Source of the DNA: Amycolatopsis acidicola
GTDB lineage: Bacteria > Actinomycetota > Actinomycetes > Mycobacteriales > Pseudonocardiaceae
NCBI RefSeq assembly: GCF_007713735.2
Contig: NZ_VMNW02000073.1
Span: 1-48,319 of the forward strand
DNA: 48,319 nucleotides
Direction: 5' to 3'
The notes beneath the pieces were generated by a model that was not told the DNA's origin, did not search any database, and saw only the letters and a program-made list of their open reading frames with translations. Shown here piece by piece: positions 1 to 7,376 of the stretch (within the stretch, counting starts at the first letter, position 1; each line of letters begins with the position of its first letter). A program made the position numbers and the translations under genes.

Positions 1-132
1 CAGTCCGAAACCCAACACCGCGAAGCGTTCCCGCGATGGCTGCACACCTACAATCACCACCGCGGCCACACCGCGCTCGGCGGCCAACCACCCGCCAGCC
101 GCGTCCCCAACCTCACGGGTCAGTACAACTAG
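1..132 (+). mobile_element. 3' end of an IS481-like transposase (partial)
   Basis: Frame 1 from the window edge reads 43 residues to a TAG at 130-132. It contains W-L-H-T-Y-N-H-H-R-G-H-T-A-L-G-G and PPASRVPNLTGQYN. That is the usual C-terminal tail of IS481/IS3-type DDE transposases, where the last catalytic glutamate lies a little upstream and a YN-x3-H-x-ALGG-xPP-xSR signature follows. The rest of the element lies left of the window, so its completeness cannot be judged. I see no clear terminal inverted repeat in the 77 bases to the next gene. Confidence 0.75.
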
Positions 133-209
133 GCGCCGCGGGCCCAGCCGGGTCCACAGTGGACTGTCGGGGGTGGCGTGGCGCGCCCGCGTCCGGTAAT
201 AGTCGTCGA

Positions 210-773
210 ATGGCCAGGCTGAGCTATTCGGCTATCGCGTCGTTGGACGGGTACGTCGAGGACGAACAAGGCGATTTCCAGTGGGCCGCACCGGACGAGG
301 AGGTGCACGCCTTCGTCAACGACCTCGAGCGGCCGATCGGCACCCACCTCCTCGGCCGCCGGATGTACGAGACGATGGTGTACTGGGAGACCGAGGACGG
401 CGAATCCGAGGTCGGACGGGCTTTCGCGGAGGTCTGGCGGGCGGCCGAGAAGATCGTGTACTCGCGGACGCTGCGGTCCCCGTCGAGCGCCAGGACGCGG
501 ATCGAGCGCGAGTTCGATCCCGCGGCCGTCCGGCGGCTCAAGGAATCCTCGGCGCGGGACCTCTCGATCGGCGGCGCGGAGCTCGCCCGCGCCGCACTGG
601 CCGCGGGCCTGGTCGACGAATGCCAGCTGTTCCTCTGCCCGGTGACGGTCGGCGGCGGCAAGCGCGCGCTCCCGGACGGAGTCCGGCTCGGGCTGGAACT
701 GGTGGAGGAACGGCGTTTCCGGGGCGGAGTGGTGTACCTGCGGTATCGGGTGCGCCCCGGCTTGACACCCTGA
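210..773 (+). CDS. dihydrofolate reductase family protein (RibD C-terminal type)
   Basis: A 187-residue cytosolic protein starting MARLSYSAIASLDGYVED. The S-x-DGY start, a later LLGRRMYETM segment and S-I-G-G-AELARAAL are typical of RibD_C/DHFR-like NADPH-dependent reductases common in actinobacteria. The family usually has about 180-200 residues, so length fits. The substrate is unknown and this is not necessarily true FolA. I chose ATG 210 because the family signature begins there; upstream in-frame residues are low-complexity Arg/Pro. The TTGACA of the SOS promoter lies in its last codons, just ahead of the mutasome genes. Confidence 0.8.
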   Translation: MARLSYSAIASLDGYVEDEQGDFQWAAPDEEVHAFVNDLERPIGTHLLGRRMYETMVYWETEDGESEVGRAFAEVWRAAEKIVYSRTLRSPSSARTRIEREFDPAAVRRLKESSARDLSIGGAELARAALAAGLVDECQLFLCPVTVGGGKRALPDGVRLGLELVEERRFRGGVVYLRYRVRPGLTP

Positions 774-790
774 CCCCGCCGAGGCAGACT
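762..790 (+). promoter_or_regulatory. promoter of the SOS mutasome operon
   Basis: A perfect -35 hexamer TTGACA at 762-767 is followed by a 17-bp spacer and CAGACT at 785-790, which keeps the A2 and T6 positions of actinobacterial -10 boxes. The -35 sits inside the last codons of the preceding reductase gene. The LexA box starts eight bases after the -10, so bound LexA would cover the transcription start. Confidence 0.65.
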
Positions 791-791
791 G

Positions 792-819
792 AGTGAGTCG
801 AACACCAGTTCGACTCACT
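792..819. promoter_or_regulatory. LexA (SOS) box within a 12-bp perfect inverted repeat
   Basis: The core TCGAACACCAGTTCGA (798-813) matches the actinobacterial/Gram-positive SOS box CGAAC-N4-GTTCG. The dyad continues outward: AGTGAGTCGAAC (792-803), spacer ACCA, GTTCGACTCACT (808-819), all 12 pairs perfect. It lies directly downstream of the promoter and upstream of imuA', as expected for DNA-damage-inducible repression by LexA. Confidence 0.92.
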
Positions 820-884
820 GCCTTCCCCGCGGTGAATGCACGTCCTTGAGCAGGGCGTTTCTTCGTCGTGGGGAGGGGTCCGTG

Positions 885-1583
885 GTGACGGTCGAAGCAC
901 CGGTCGCGAAGCTCGCGGCCCTGCCCGGCGTGAGCACGGCGAGCGGGGTCGCCGCGGCGGCGCGGCACGACGAGGCTACCGGGCGGCTGCTGCCGGTGCG
1001 TCCGGAGCTGCGTGCGTTCCTGCCCGCCGGCGGGTTGCGCCGGGGGAGCACGGTCGCCGTCCGCGGGGCCACCTCCCTGCTGCTCGCCCTGCTCGCCGAA
1101 GCCACCGCGACCGGATCGTGGGCCGCCGCGGTGGGCCTGCCGCACCTCGGTGTGGTCGCTGCCGGGGAGTACGGGGTGGAGGTGAGCCGGCTCGCGCTGG
1201 TGCCCAAGCCGGGTGTCGAGTTCGCCTCCGTGACCGCGGCCCTCCTCGACGGGATGGATCTGGTCGCGGTCAACCCCGCCGGCAGCACCCCCGCGGTGGC
1301 GCGGCGTTTGTCCGCACGCGCGCGCCACCGCGGCGCGGTGTTGCTGTCGCTGGGGCCGTGGCCGGGCGCCGAGATCGAGTTGAGTTGCGTGCCGGGCGAG
1401 TGGACCGGGTTGCGCGCGGGCTCGGGGCAGTTGGTGGAGCGCCGCTGCGAGGTGCGCGTCGCGGGGCGGCGCGCGGCGGCGCGTGCCCGGTTCGCGGATC
1501 TGATGCTGCCGGGGCCGGTGGGAGCGGTCGCCCACCAGGCCCCGGCTCCCGAACTCGCTCCCGATCTCGGGGAGGTCGGGTGA
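885..1583 (+). CDS. imuA': ImuA'-like SOS mutasome protein
   Basis: A 232-residue protein, first gene after the LexA box and directly ahead of imuB and dnaE2. In mycobacteria ImuA' is a non-catalytic accessory of the damage-induced mutasome that binds ImuB. The sequence shows a distant RecA/SulA-like fold pattern, with FLPAGGLRRGSTVAVRG near the N-terminus where RecA has its P-loop; a canonical GxxxxGK[ST] is absent. I chose GTG 885 because GGGAGGGG ends six bases upstream. GTG 882 and TTG 846 are alternatives. The call rests on position and moderate similarity. Confidence 0.8.
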   Translation: MTVEAPVAKLAALPGVSTASGVAAAARHDEATGRLLPVRPELRAFLPAGGLRRGSTVAVRGATSLLLALLAEATATGSWAAAVGLPHLGVVAAGEYGVEVSRLALVPKPGVEFASVTAALLDGMDLVAVNPAGSTPAVARRLSARARHRGAVLLSLGPWPGAEIELSCVPGEWTGLRAGSGQLVERRCEVRVAGRRAAARARFADLMLPGPVGAVAHQAPAPELAPDLGEVG

Positions 1584-1650
1584 GTCGGCTTGTGGTGGCG
1601 CGGCGCGCATCCGCCCGCCGGACTCTGGTTCCTCACAGCGGGGAGGCCGG

Positions 1651-3243
1651 ATGAGTGACCTGCCCACGCGCATCCTCGTGCTCTGGTGTCCCGACTGGCC
1701 CGCGGTCGCGGCGGCCATGGCGGCCGGGGTATCCGCGCATCCGCCTGCCGCGGTGTTCTCCGCCAACCGCGTGGTGGCCTGCTCGGTGACGGCCCGCTCC
1801 GCCGGGGTCCGGCGTGGCATGCGCCGCCGCGACGCGCAGGCCCGCTGTCCCGAGCTGGTGGTCTTCGGCACCGACGACGGCCGGGACGCGCGGTTGTTCG
1901 AGCCGGTCGCGGCGGCCGTCGAGGAGCTGGTCGTCGGGGTCGAGGTGGTGCGGCCGGGCCTGGTCGCGGTGCCGGTCACCGGCGCCGCCGGCTACTTCGG
2001 CGGGGAGCTGAGCCTGGCCGAGCTGCTCATCGACCAGGTGGCGAGCCGGGTCGGGGTGGAGTGCCAGATCGGGGTGGCCGACGGGCTGTTCGCCGCCACG
2101 CTGGCCGCGCACCGCTCCGTTCTCGTGGACAGGGGAGCGGCACGGGAGTTCCTTGCCCCACTGGACATCACGGAACTGGACCAGCCGGACACCGAACGGG
2201 CCGAGCTCGTGGACCTGTTGCGGCGCTTGGGTTTGCGCACGCTGGGCGCGTTCGCGGAGCTGGCCGAACGGGACGTCGTCTCCCGGTTCGGCAGCGCCGG
2301 GCTGCTCGCGCACAGGCTGGCGCAGGGCCGTTCGGAACGCCCGCCGCACCGGCGCCGCCCACCACCGGAACTGACCGTGAGCAAGGAGTTCGATCCACCG
2401 CTGGACAGGGTGGACGCCGCGGCGTTCATGGCGAAGACGCTCGCCGGGCGGTTCCACGCCGGGCTCGCCGCGCACGGGCTCGCCTGCACGAGGCTGGGCA
2501 TCCACGCCGTCACCGAGCGCGGCGAGGAGCTGTCCCGGGTCTGGCGGTGCGCGGAACCCCTTACCCCGCAAGGAATCGCGGACAGGGTGCGCTGGCAGTT
2601 CGAGGGCTGGCTGAAGGCGGCACCCGGTGCGCGGCCGACGTCCGGGGTCAGCAGGCTCCGGCTCGAGCCGGAAGAAACCGTCGCCGGGAACTCCCTGCAA
2701 CTCGGCCTGTGGCGGGGCGGGGTGCGTGGGCTCGGCGAGGAAAACGAGCTGGCCGCGGAGAAGGCGGGCCGGGCGCTGGTGCGGGTCCAGGGCCTGCTCG
2801 GCCCGGAAAGCGTTTTCACCGCGGTGCTCGACGGCGGGCGTGGCCCGGCGGAGCGGGTCCGTCTGGTGCCGTGGGGCGACGATCGCTCCGTGCACAGCCC
2901 GCCGGAAATGCCGTGGCCGGGGCGGCTCCCTGCACCGTCCCCGGCCACGGTGTTCGCCAAGGCGCTGCCGGCGCGGGTGGTGGACTCCGCCGGCGCGGCG
3001 GTGGAGACCACCCGGCAGCGCCGGCTCACCGCGCCGCCACACGAGGTGAGCGTCAACGGCGCTGCGCCACAACGGGTTCTGGACTGGGCCGGGCCGTGGC
3101 AGGTCAGCGGCCGCTGGGGCGACGGGCCGGGCGCGTGCACCCGGATCCAGGCGCTGCTCGCCGGGGAGCCCGAGGTGGCCGTGCTGCTCACGCTCGCCGG
3201 TCAAGACCATCCACAATGGACTGTCGAAGGAGTGTACGACTGA
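1651..3243 (+). CDS. imuB: ImuB, catalytically dead Y-family polymerase homologue
   Basis: A 530-residue cytosolic protein. Residues 1-240 have the Y-family palm/finger layout. The metal-binding acidic residues are replaced: the first motif reads ILVLWCPDWP instead of a VDxDxFFA pattern, and the second-motif region reads VPVTGAAGYFGGE. It therefore should act as a scaffold. QLGLW at residues 350-354 fits a beta-clamp-binding pentamer, and M. tuberculosis ImuB carries its clamp motif at about the same place. In mycobacteria ImuB links ImuA', DnaE2 and the clamp. A GGGGAGG ribosome site precedes ATG 1651. The stop overlaps the next small ORF (TGATG). Confidence 0.93.
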   Translation: MSDLPTRILVLWCPDWPAVAAAMAAGVSAHPPAAVFSANRVVACSVTARSAGVRRGMRRRDAQARCPELVVFGTDDGRDARLFEPVAAAVEELVVGVEVVRPGLVAVPVTGAAGYFGGELSLAELLIDQVASRVGVECQIGVADGLFAATLAAHRSVLVDRGAAREFLAPLDITELDQPDTERAELVDLLRRLGLRTLGAFAELAERDVVSRFGSAGLLAHRLAQGRSERPPHRRRPPPELTVSKEFDPPLDRVDAAAFMAKTLAGRFHAGLAAHGLACTRLGIHAVTERGEELSRVWRCAEPLTPQGIADRVRWQFEGWLKAAPGARPTSGVSRLRLEPEETVAGNSLQLGLWRGGVRGLGEENELAAEKAGRALVRVQGLLGPESVFTAVLDGGRGPAERVRLVPWGDDRSVHSPPEMPWPGRLPAPSPATVFAKALPARVVDSAGAAVETTRQRRLTAPPHEVSVNGAAPQRVLDWAGPWQVSGRWGDGPGACTRIQALLAGEPEVAVLLTLAGQDHPQWTVEGVYD

Positions 3244-3374
3244 TGGACGAGGAGTACCTGCGCAGCATCCGGCAGTGGCTGCGGGCCGAGCCGGTGATCC
3301 CGCAACCGTCCGCGGGACTGGACCCGGAGCCGCCCGCGCCCTGGATCCCGTTTCCCAGAACGCCTTCGGAGTAA
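3243..3374 (+). CDS. small ORF between imuB and dnaE2, unknown function
   Basis: A 43-residue ORF, start MDEEYLRSIRQWLRAEP, then a Pro-rich tail (PEPPAPWIPFPRTP). Its ATG shares the A of the imuB TGA, and its TAA ends two bases before the dnaE2 GTG. The dnaE2 Shine-Dalgarno (GGAG, 3368-3371) lies in its last codons. About 38 of 43 third codon positions are G or C, as in real genes here. I do not recognise it. It could be a true small mutasome component or a coupling ORF that keeps ribosomes moving into dnaE2. Confidence 0.6.
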   Translation: MDEEYLRSIRQWLRAEPVIPQPSAGLDPEPPAPWIPFPRTPSE

Positions 3375-3376
3375 CC

Positions 3377-6300
3377 GTGGGCTGGAACAACCCGCCCGTC
3401 CCCTGGCGCCAGCTGGAACGGACGCTCTCCGGCGATCCGGTACCGGCCGACGGCGGGGACAGTCCGGCGTGGAGCCGGAAGCGCGAGGGCTACCTGCGCC
3501 CGGATGATTTCCTTACGCTGCGCGGAGATGACCGCTCTGGCGGCGGCAAACGGGTGCCGTACGCCGAGCTGCACTGCCATTCCAACTTCAGTTTCCTCGA
3601 CGGCGCGAGCAATCCCGAGGAACTGGTGGAGGAGGCGGCGCGGCTCGAGCTGGACGCGATCGCGCTCACCGACCACGACGGCATGTATGGGGTGGTGCGG
3701 TTCGCCGACGCGGCCAGGGAACTGGGTGTCCGCACGGTGTACGGCACTGAGCTGAGCTTCGGGCTTTCCGGGCCGCAGAACGGAATTCCCGACCCGGAAG
3801 GTCAGCATCTGTTGTTGCTGGCCAAACGGGAGGAGGGGTACGCCGCGCTCTGCCGGGCGATCACGGCGGGCCAGTTGCGCGGGCACGACGAGGAGTTGCC
3901 GCGCGAACTCCAGGCCGAGAAGGGGCGCCCGGTGTACGACCTGGAGACGGTGGCCGACGAGGTGCGCGGCAACGTCGTGGTGCTCACCGGATGCCGCAAG
4001 GGCGCGGTCCGTCAGGCGTTGCTGCGCGAAGGTGAAGACGGTGCGGCCCGCGAACTTCGCCGTCTGGTCGAACTCTTCGGCGAGGAAAGCGTTTTCGTCG
4101 AGCTGACCGACCACGGCGCCCCGGAGGACAGTCGCCGCAACGACCGGCTTTCCGCGCTGGCCGAAAAGCACGGCCTGCTCACGGTGGCGACCAACGCGGT
4201 GCACTACGCGATCCCGGAGCGGGACAGGCTCGCCGGTGCGATGGCCGCGATCCGCGCGCGGCGCGGGCTCGACGAGATGGAGGGCTGGCTGCCCGCGGCC
4301 GGGATGGCGTTCCTGCACTCCGGCGAGCAGATGGCGGCCCGCTTCCGCGACTACCCCGGCGCGGTGCAGCGCGCCGCCGCGCTGGGCCTGGAATGCGCTT
4401 TCGACCTCAAGCTGGTGGCCCCGCGACTGCCGCCGTTCGACGTCGGCGAGCACGAGAACGAGGCGGAGTTCCTGCGGGAGAAGGTGAAAGCGGGCGCGCT
4501 GGAGAAGTACGGCCCCCCGGAACGAAACCCGGAGGCGTACGCGCAGATCGAACACGAACTGCGGATCATCGAGCAGCTCGGCTTCCCCGGCTACTTCCTC
4601 ATCGTCTGGGACATCGTGGAGTTCTGCCGCCGCGCGGACATCCTGTGCCAGGGCCGGGGTTCGGCCGCCAACTCCGCGGTCTGCTACGCGCTCGGCATCA
4701 CCAAGGTGGACTCGGTGCGCTGGAAGCTGTTGTTCGAGCGGTTCCTGGCGCCGGACCGGGACGGCTACCCCGACATCGATCTCGACATCGAGTCCGATCG
4801 CCGCGAGGAGGCGATCCAGTACGTCTACGGCAAGTACGGGCGGCTGTGCACCGCGCAGGTGGCGAACGTGATCACCTACCGGCCCAAGTCCGCGGTACGG
4901 GACGCGGCGCGCGCGCTCGGCTACTCGCCGGGCCAGCAGGACGCGTGGAGCAAGCAGATCGACCGCTGGGGGCCGCTCGAAGTCACCAGGAACGACCACG
5001 ACCACGACATCCCCGAACCGGTGCGCAGGCTCGCCACCGCGCTCGAGGACTTCCCGCGGCACCTCGGGATCCACTCCGGCGGGATGGTGATCTGCGACCG
5101 GCCGGTGAGCGAGGTCTGCCCGATCGAATGGGCCAGGATGGAGAACCGCAGCGTGCTCCAGTGGGAGAAGGACGACTGCGCCTCGGTGGGCCTGGTCAAG
5201 TTCGATCTGCTCGGGCTCGGCATGCTCTCCGCGCTGCACTACATGGTCGACCTGGTGCGCGAGCACAAGGGCATCGAGATCGATCTGTCCGATTTGGACC
5301 TCGCCGACGAGAACATCTACGACATGCTGTGCCGCGCCGACGCCATCGGGGTGTTCCAGGTGGAGAGCAGGGCGCAGCTGGCCACGCTGCCGAGGCTGAA
5401 ACCGCGGGAGTTCTACGATCTCGCGATCGAGGTGGCGCTGATCCGGCCCGGGCCCATCCAGGGCGGTTCGGTGCACCCGTACATCCGCCGCAAGAACAAG
5501 GTGGAGAAATGGGAGCACGACCATCCGCTGCTGAAGAAGGCGCTGGACAAGACCGAAGGCGTGCCGCTGTTCCAGGAACAGATGATGCAGATCGCGCTCG
5601 ACGTCGCGAACTTCACCGCCGCGGAGGCCGACGAGCTGCGGCACGCGATGGGCTCGAAGCGGTCCACGAAAAAGATGGAGCGGCTGAAGAAACGGTTCTA
5701 CGAAGGCTGTGCCGCCAACGGGATCGAAGACGAACTGGCCGGCCGGATCTACCAGAAGATGCTGGCGTTCGCGAACTTCGGGTTCCCGGAAAGCCACGCG
5801 CTCAGCTTCGCGTACCTCGTGTTCGCGAGCGCGCACCTGAAGTACTACCACCCGGACGCGTTCTGCGCGGGGCTGCTGCGGGCGCAGCCGATGGGGTTCT
5901 ACTCGCCGCAGTCGCTGGTCGCCGACGCCCGGCGGCACGGGGTGACGGTGCACGGCCCGGACGTCAACGCCAGCCTCCCGCACGCCACGCTTGAGCCGTG
6001 GGGTGCCGAGTTCGCGGTCAGGGTCGGGCTGGCCGCGGTGCGACTCATCGGGCAGGAGCTCGCCGAAAAGCTGGTGGCGGAACGGGAATCCGGCGGACCG
6101 TTCCGCGACATGGCGGACGTGGCGAGGCGCGTCCGGCTGACGAGGCCTCAGGTGGAGGCACTCGCCACGGCAGGCGCCTTCGGCTGTTTCCCGGAGGTGG
6201 CGGGGGACAGGCGCCGGGCGTTGTGGGCGGCGGGCGCGGTCGCCGAGGAGCGGCCGGAGAAACTGCCCGGCAGCGTGGTCGGTGCCGACGCGCCGGCGTT

Positions 6301-6721
6301 GCCGGGGATGGACGAGATCGACCTCGCGGTCGCCGACGTGTGGGCCACCGGCCTGTCCCCGGACAGCTTCCCGACGCAGTTCATCCGCGACCGGCTGGAC
6401 GCGCTCGGCGTGGTACCCGCCGCGAACCTGCTCGACGTCGAGGACGGCAAACGCGTGCTGATCGGCGGCGCGGTCACCCACCGGCAGCGGCCGGCGACGG
6501 CGGGCGGGATCACGTTCCTCAACATCGAGGACGAGACGGGGATGGTCAATGTCATCTGCACGGCCGGGCTGTGGCACCGCTACCACCGGATAGCCAGGGG
6601 CAGCCCGGCGTTGCTGGTACGCGGGGTGGTCGAACGCGCCGACGGGGTGGTGAGCCTGCTCGCCGACCGCCTGCAGCACCTGCCGATGCGGGTGCCGTCG
6701 AAGTCAAGGGACTTCCGGTGA
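3377..6721 (+). CDS. dnaE2: error-prone DNA polymerase DnaE2
   Basis: 1114 residues, close to the roughly 1080-1100 usual for DnaE2. It synthesises DNA past damage during SOS mutagenesis with ImuA'/ImuB. An N-terminal PHP domain has YAELHCHSNFSFLDGAS. The C-family polymerase core has GRGSAANSAVCYALGI and PDIDLDIESDRREE, with the metal-binding aspartates at residues 466 and 468. Then come helix-hairpin-helix and C-terminal OB-fold regions (GGITFLNIEDETG). I chose GTG 3377, giving VGWNNPPVPWRQLERTL; M. tuberculosis DnaE2 also starts with a GW-x-N-x-P-x-W pattern. GGAG lies five bases upstream. No terminator separates it from the next gene. Confidence 0.97.
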   Translation: MGWNNPPVPWRQLERTLSGDPVPADGGDSPAWSRKREGYLRPDDFLTLRGDDRSGGGKRVPYAELHCHSNFSFLDGASNPEELVEEAARLELDAIALTDHDGMYGVVRFADAARELGVRTVYGTELSFGLSGPQNGIPDPEGQHLLLLAKREEGYAALCRAITAGQLRGHDEELPRELQAEKGRPVYDLETVADEVRGNVVVLTGCRKGAVRQALLREGEDGAARELRRLVELFGEESVFVELTDHGAPEDSRRNDRLSALAEKHGLLTVATNAVHYAIPERDRLAGAMAAIRARRGLDEMEGWLPAAGMAFLHSGEQMAARFRDYPGAVQRAAALGLECAFDLKLVAPRLPPFDVGEHENEAEFLREKVKAGALEKYGPPERNPEAYAQIEHELRIIEQLGFPGYFLIVWDIVEFCRRADILCQGRGSAANSAVCYALGITKVDSVRWKLLFERFLAPDRDGYPDIDLDIESDRREEAIQYVYGKYGRLCTAQVANVITYRPKSAVRDAARALGYSPGQQDAWSKQIDRWGPLEVTRNDHDHDIPEPVRRLATALEDFPRHLGIHSGGMVICDRPVSEVCPIEWARMENRSVLQWEKDDCASVGLVKFDLLGLGMLSALHYMVDLVREHKGIEIDLSDLDLADENIYDMLCRADAIGVFQVESRAQLATLPRLKPREFYDLAIEVALIRPGPIQGGSVHPYIRRKNKVEKWEHDHPLLKKALDKTEGVPLFQEQMMQIALDVANFTAAEADELRHAMGSKRSTKKMERLKKRFYEGCAANGIEDELAGRIYQKMLAFANFGFPESHALSFAYLVFASAHLKYYHPDAFCAGLLRAQPMGFYSPQSLVADARRHGVTVHGPDVNASLPHATLEPWGAEFAVRVGLAAVRLIGQELAEKLVAERESGGPFRDMADVARRVRLTRPQVEALATAGAFGCFPEVAGDRRRALWAAGAVAEERPEKLPGSVVGADAPALPGMDEIDLAVADVWATGLSPDSFPTQFIRDRLDALGVVPAANLLDVEDGKRVLIGGAVTHRQRPATAGGITFLNIEDETGMVNVICTAGLWHRYHRIARGSPALLVRGVVERADGVVSLLADRLQHLPMRVPSKSRDFR

Positions 6722-6739
6722 TGTGACAGGCTCGCGGGT

Positions 6740-7327
6740 ATGGAAGAGATCGGCGAGGACTACTCGGAAGCCGTGCTGCCCAAGGAGCACTGGGAGAAAC
6801 GCCGGTTCGTCCGGTGCGACTTCGCCGGCGCGGATCTGCGCGGGCTGCTCAGCCAGGGCTGCACCTTCGACGAATGCGATTTCACGCGCGCCGATCTCGG
6901 GAGCTCCCGGCACGAGAACTCCGCGTTCCGCTCCTGCACCTTCGACCGGACTGTGCTCGCGGACGCGGCCTGGTACGGCAGCTCGCTGCTCGGTTCGTCC
7001 TTTGTGGACTGTGGGCTGCGCGCGATCACCGTGCGGGACACGGATTTCTCGCTGGTCAGCCTGAGCCGGGCGAACCTGCGCAAGGTGGACCTGTCGGGGC
7101 TGCGGTTCCGCGAGGCCAACCTCACCGAGGCGAACCTGACCGGGGCCCAGCTGCGTGACACCGATCTGCGCGGGGCGAGGCTGCTGGGCGCGGAGCTGGC
7201 CGACGCCGACCTGCGCGGTGCGAAGCTCGACGCGAACGGCTTGGTACAGGCGAAACTGCGGGGCGCGAAGGTGGACGTGGAAACCGCCCTGGCGTTCGCG
7301 GGCGCGCACGGATTGCTGGTGTCGTAA
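6740..7327 (+). CDS. mfpA: MfpA/Qnr-like pentapeptide repeat protein
   Basis: 195 residues, nearly all pentapeptide repeats (CDFAGADLRG, ANLTEANLTG, ADLRGAKLD), which fold as a right-handed quadrilateral beta-helix. The spacing of the whole chain, including FVDCGLRAITVRDTDF and the end VDVETALAFAGAHGLLV, follows mycobacterial MfpA (VDVDQAVAFAAAHGL). MfpA and Qnr mimic DNA, bind DNA gyrase and reduce fluoroquinolone action. It starts 18 bases after dnaE2 with no intervening terminator and only a weak ribosome site, so it is probably coupled to and transcribed with the SOS genes. The MfpB-E conservon that accompanies mfpA in mycobacteria is absent. Confidence 0.85.
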   Translation: MEEIGEDYSEAVLPKEHWEKRRFVRCDFAGADLRGLLSQGCTFDECDFTRADLGSSRHENSAFRSCTFDRTVLADAAWYGSSLLGSSFVDCGLRAITVRDTDFSLVSLSRANLRKVDLSGLRFREANLTEANLTGAQLRDTDLRGARLLGAELADADLRGAKLDANGLVQAKLRGAKVDVETALAFAGAHGLLVS

Positions 7328-7328
7328 C

Positions 7329-7368
7329 GGAAAAGGGCGGCGCCTCCAGTGAGGCGCCGCCCTTTTCC
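7329..7368. terminator. bidirectional terminator between mfpA and the TNT gene
   Basis: A perfect 18-bp stem (GGAAAAGGGCGGCGCCTC, 7329-7346, with its complement at 7351-7368) has a four-base loop CAGT. The A/T-rich ends (GGAAAA and TTTTCC) give short U runs in both directions. It sits between two convergent genes and closes the SOS unit. Confidence 0.9.
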
Positions 7369-7376
7369 CTTGTGGC

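Noticed and set aside
210..773. True dihydrofolate reductase FolA linked to folD
   Set aside because: The motifs fit the RibD C-terminal family rather than FolA, and folD is 9 kb away.
3188..6679. A 1163-codon open frame on the minus strand opposite imuB/dnaE2
   Set aside because: It mirrors dnaE2 codons in a high-GC genome, has Arg/His/Val-biased low-complexity sequence and no recognisable domain. DnaE2 on the plus strand is certain.
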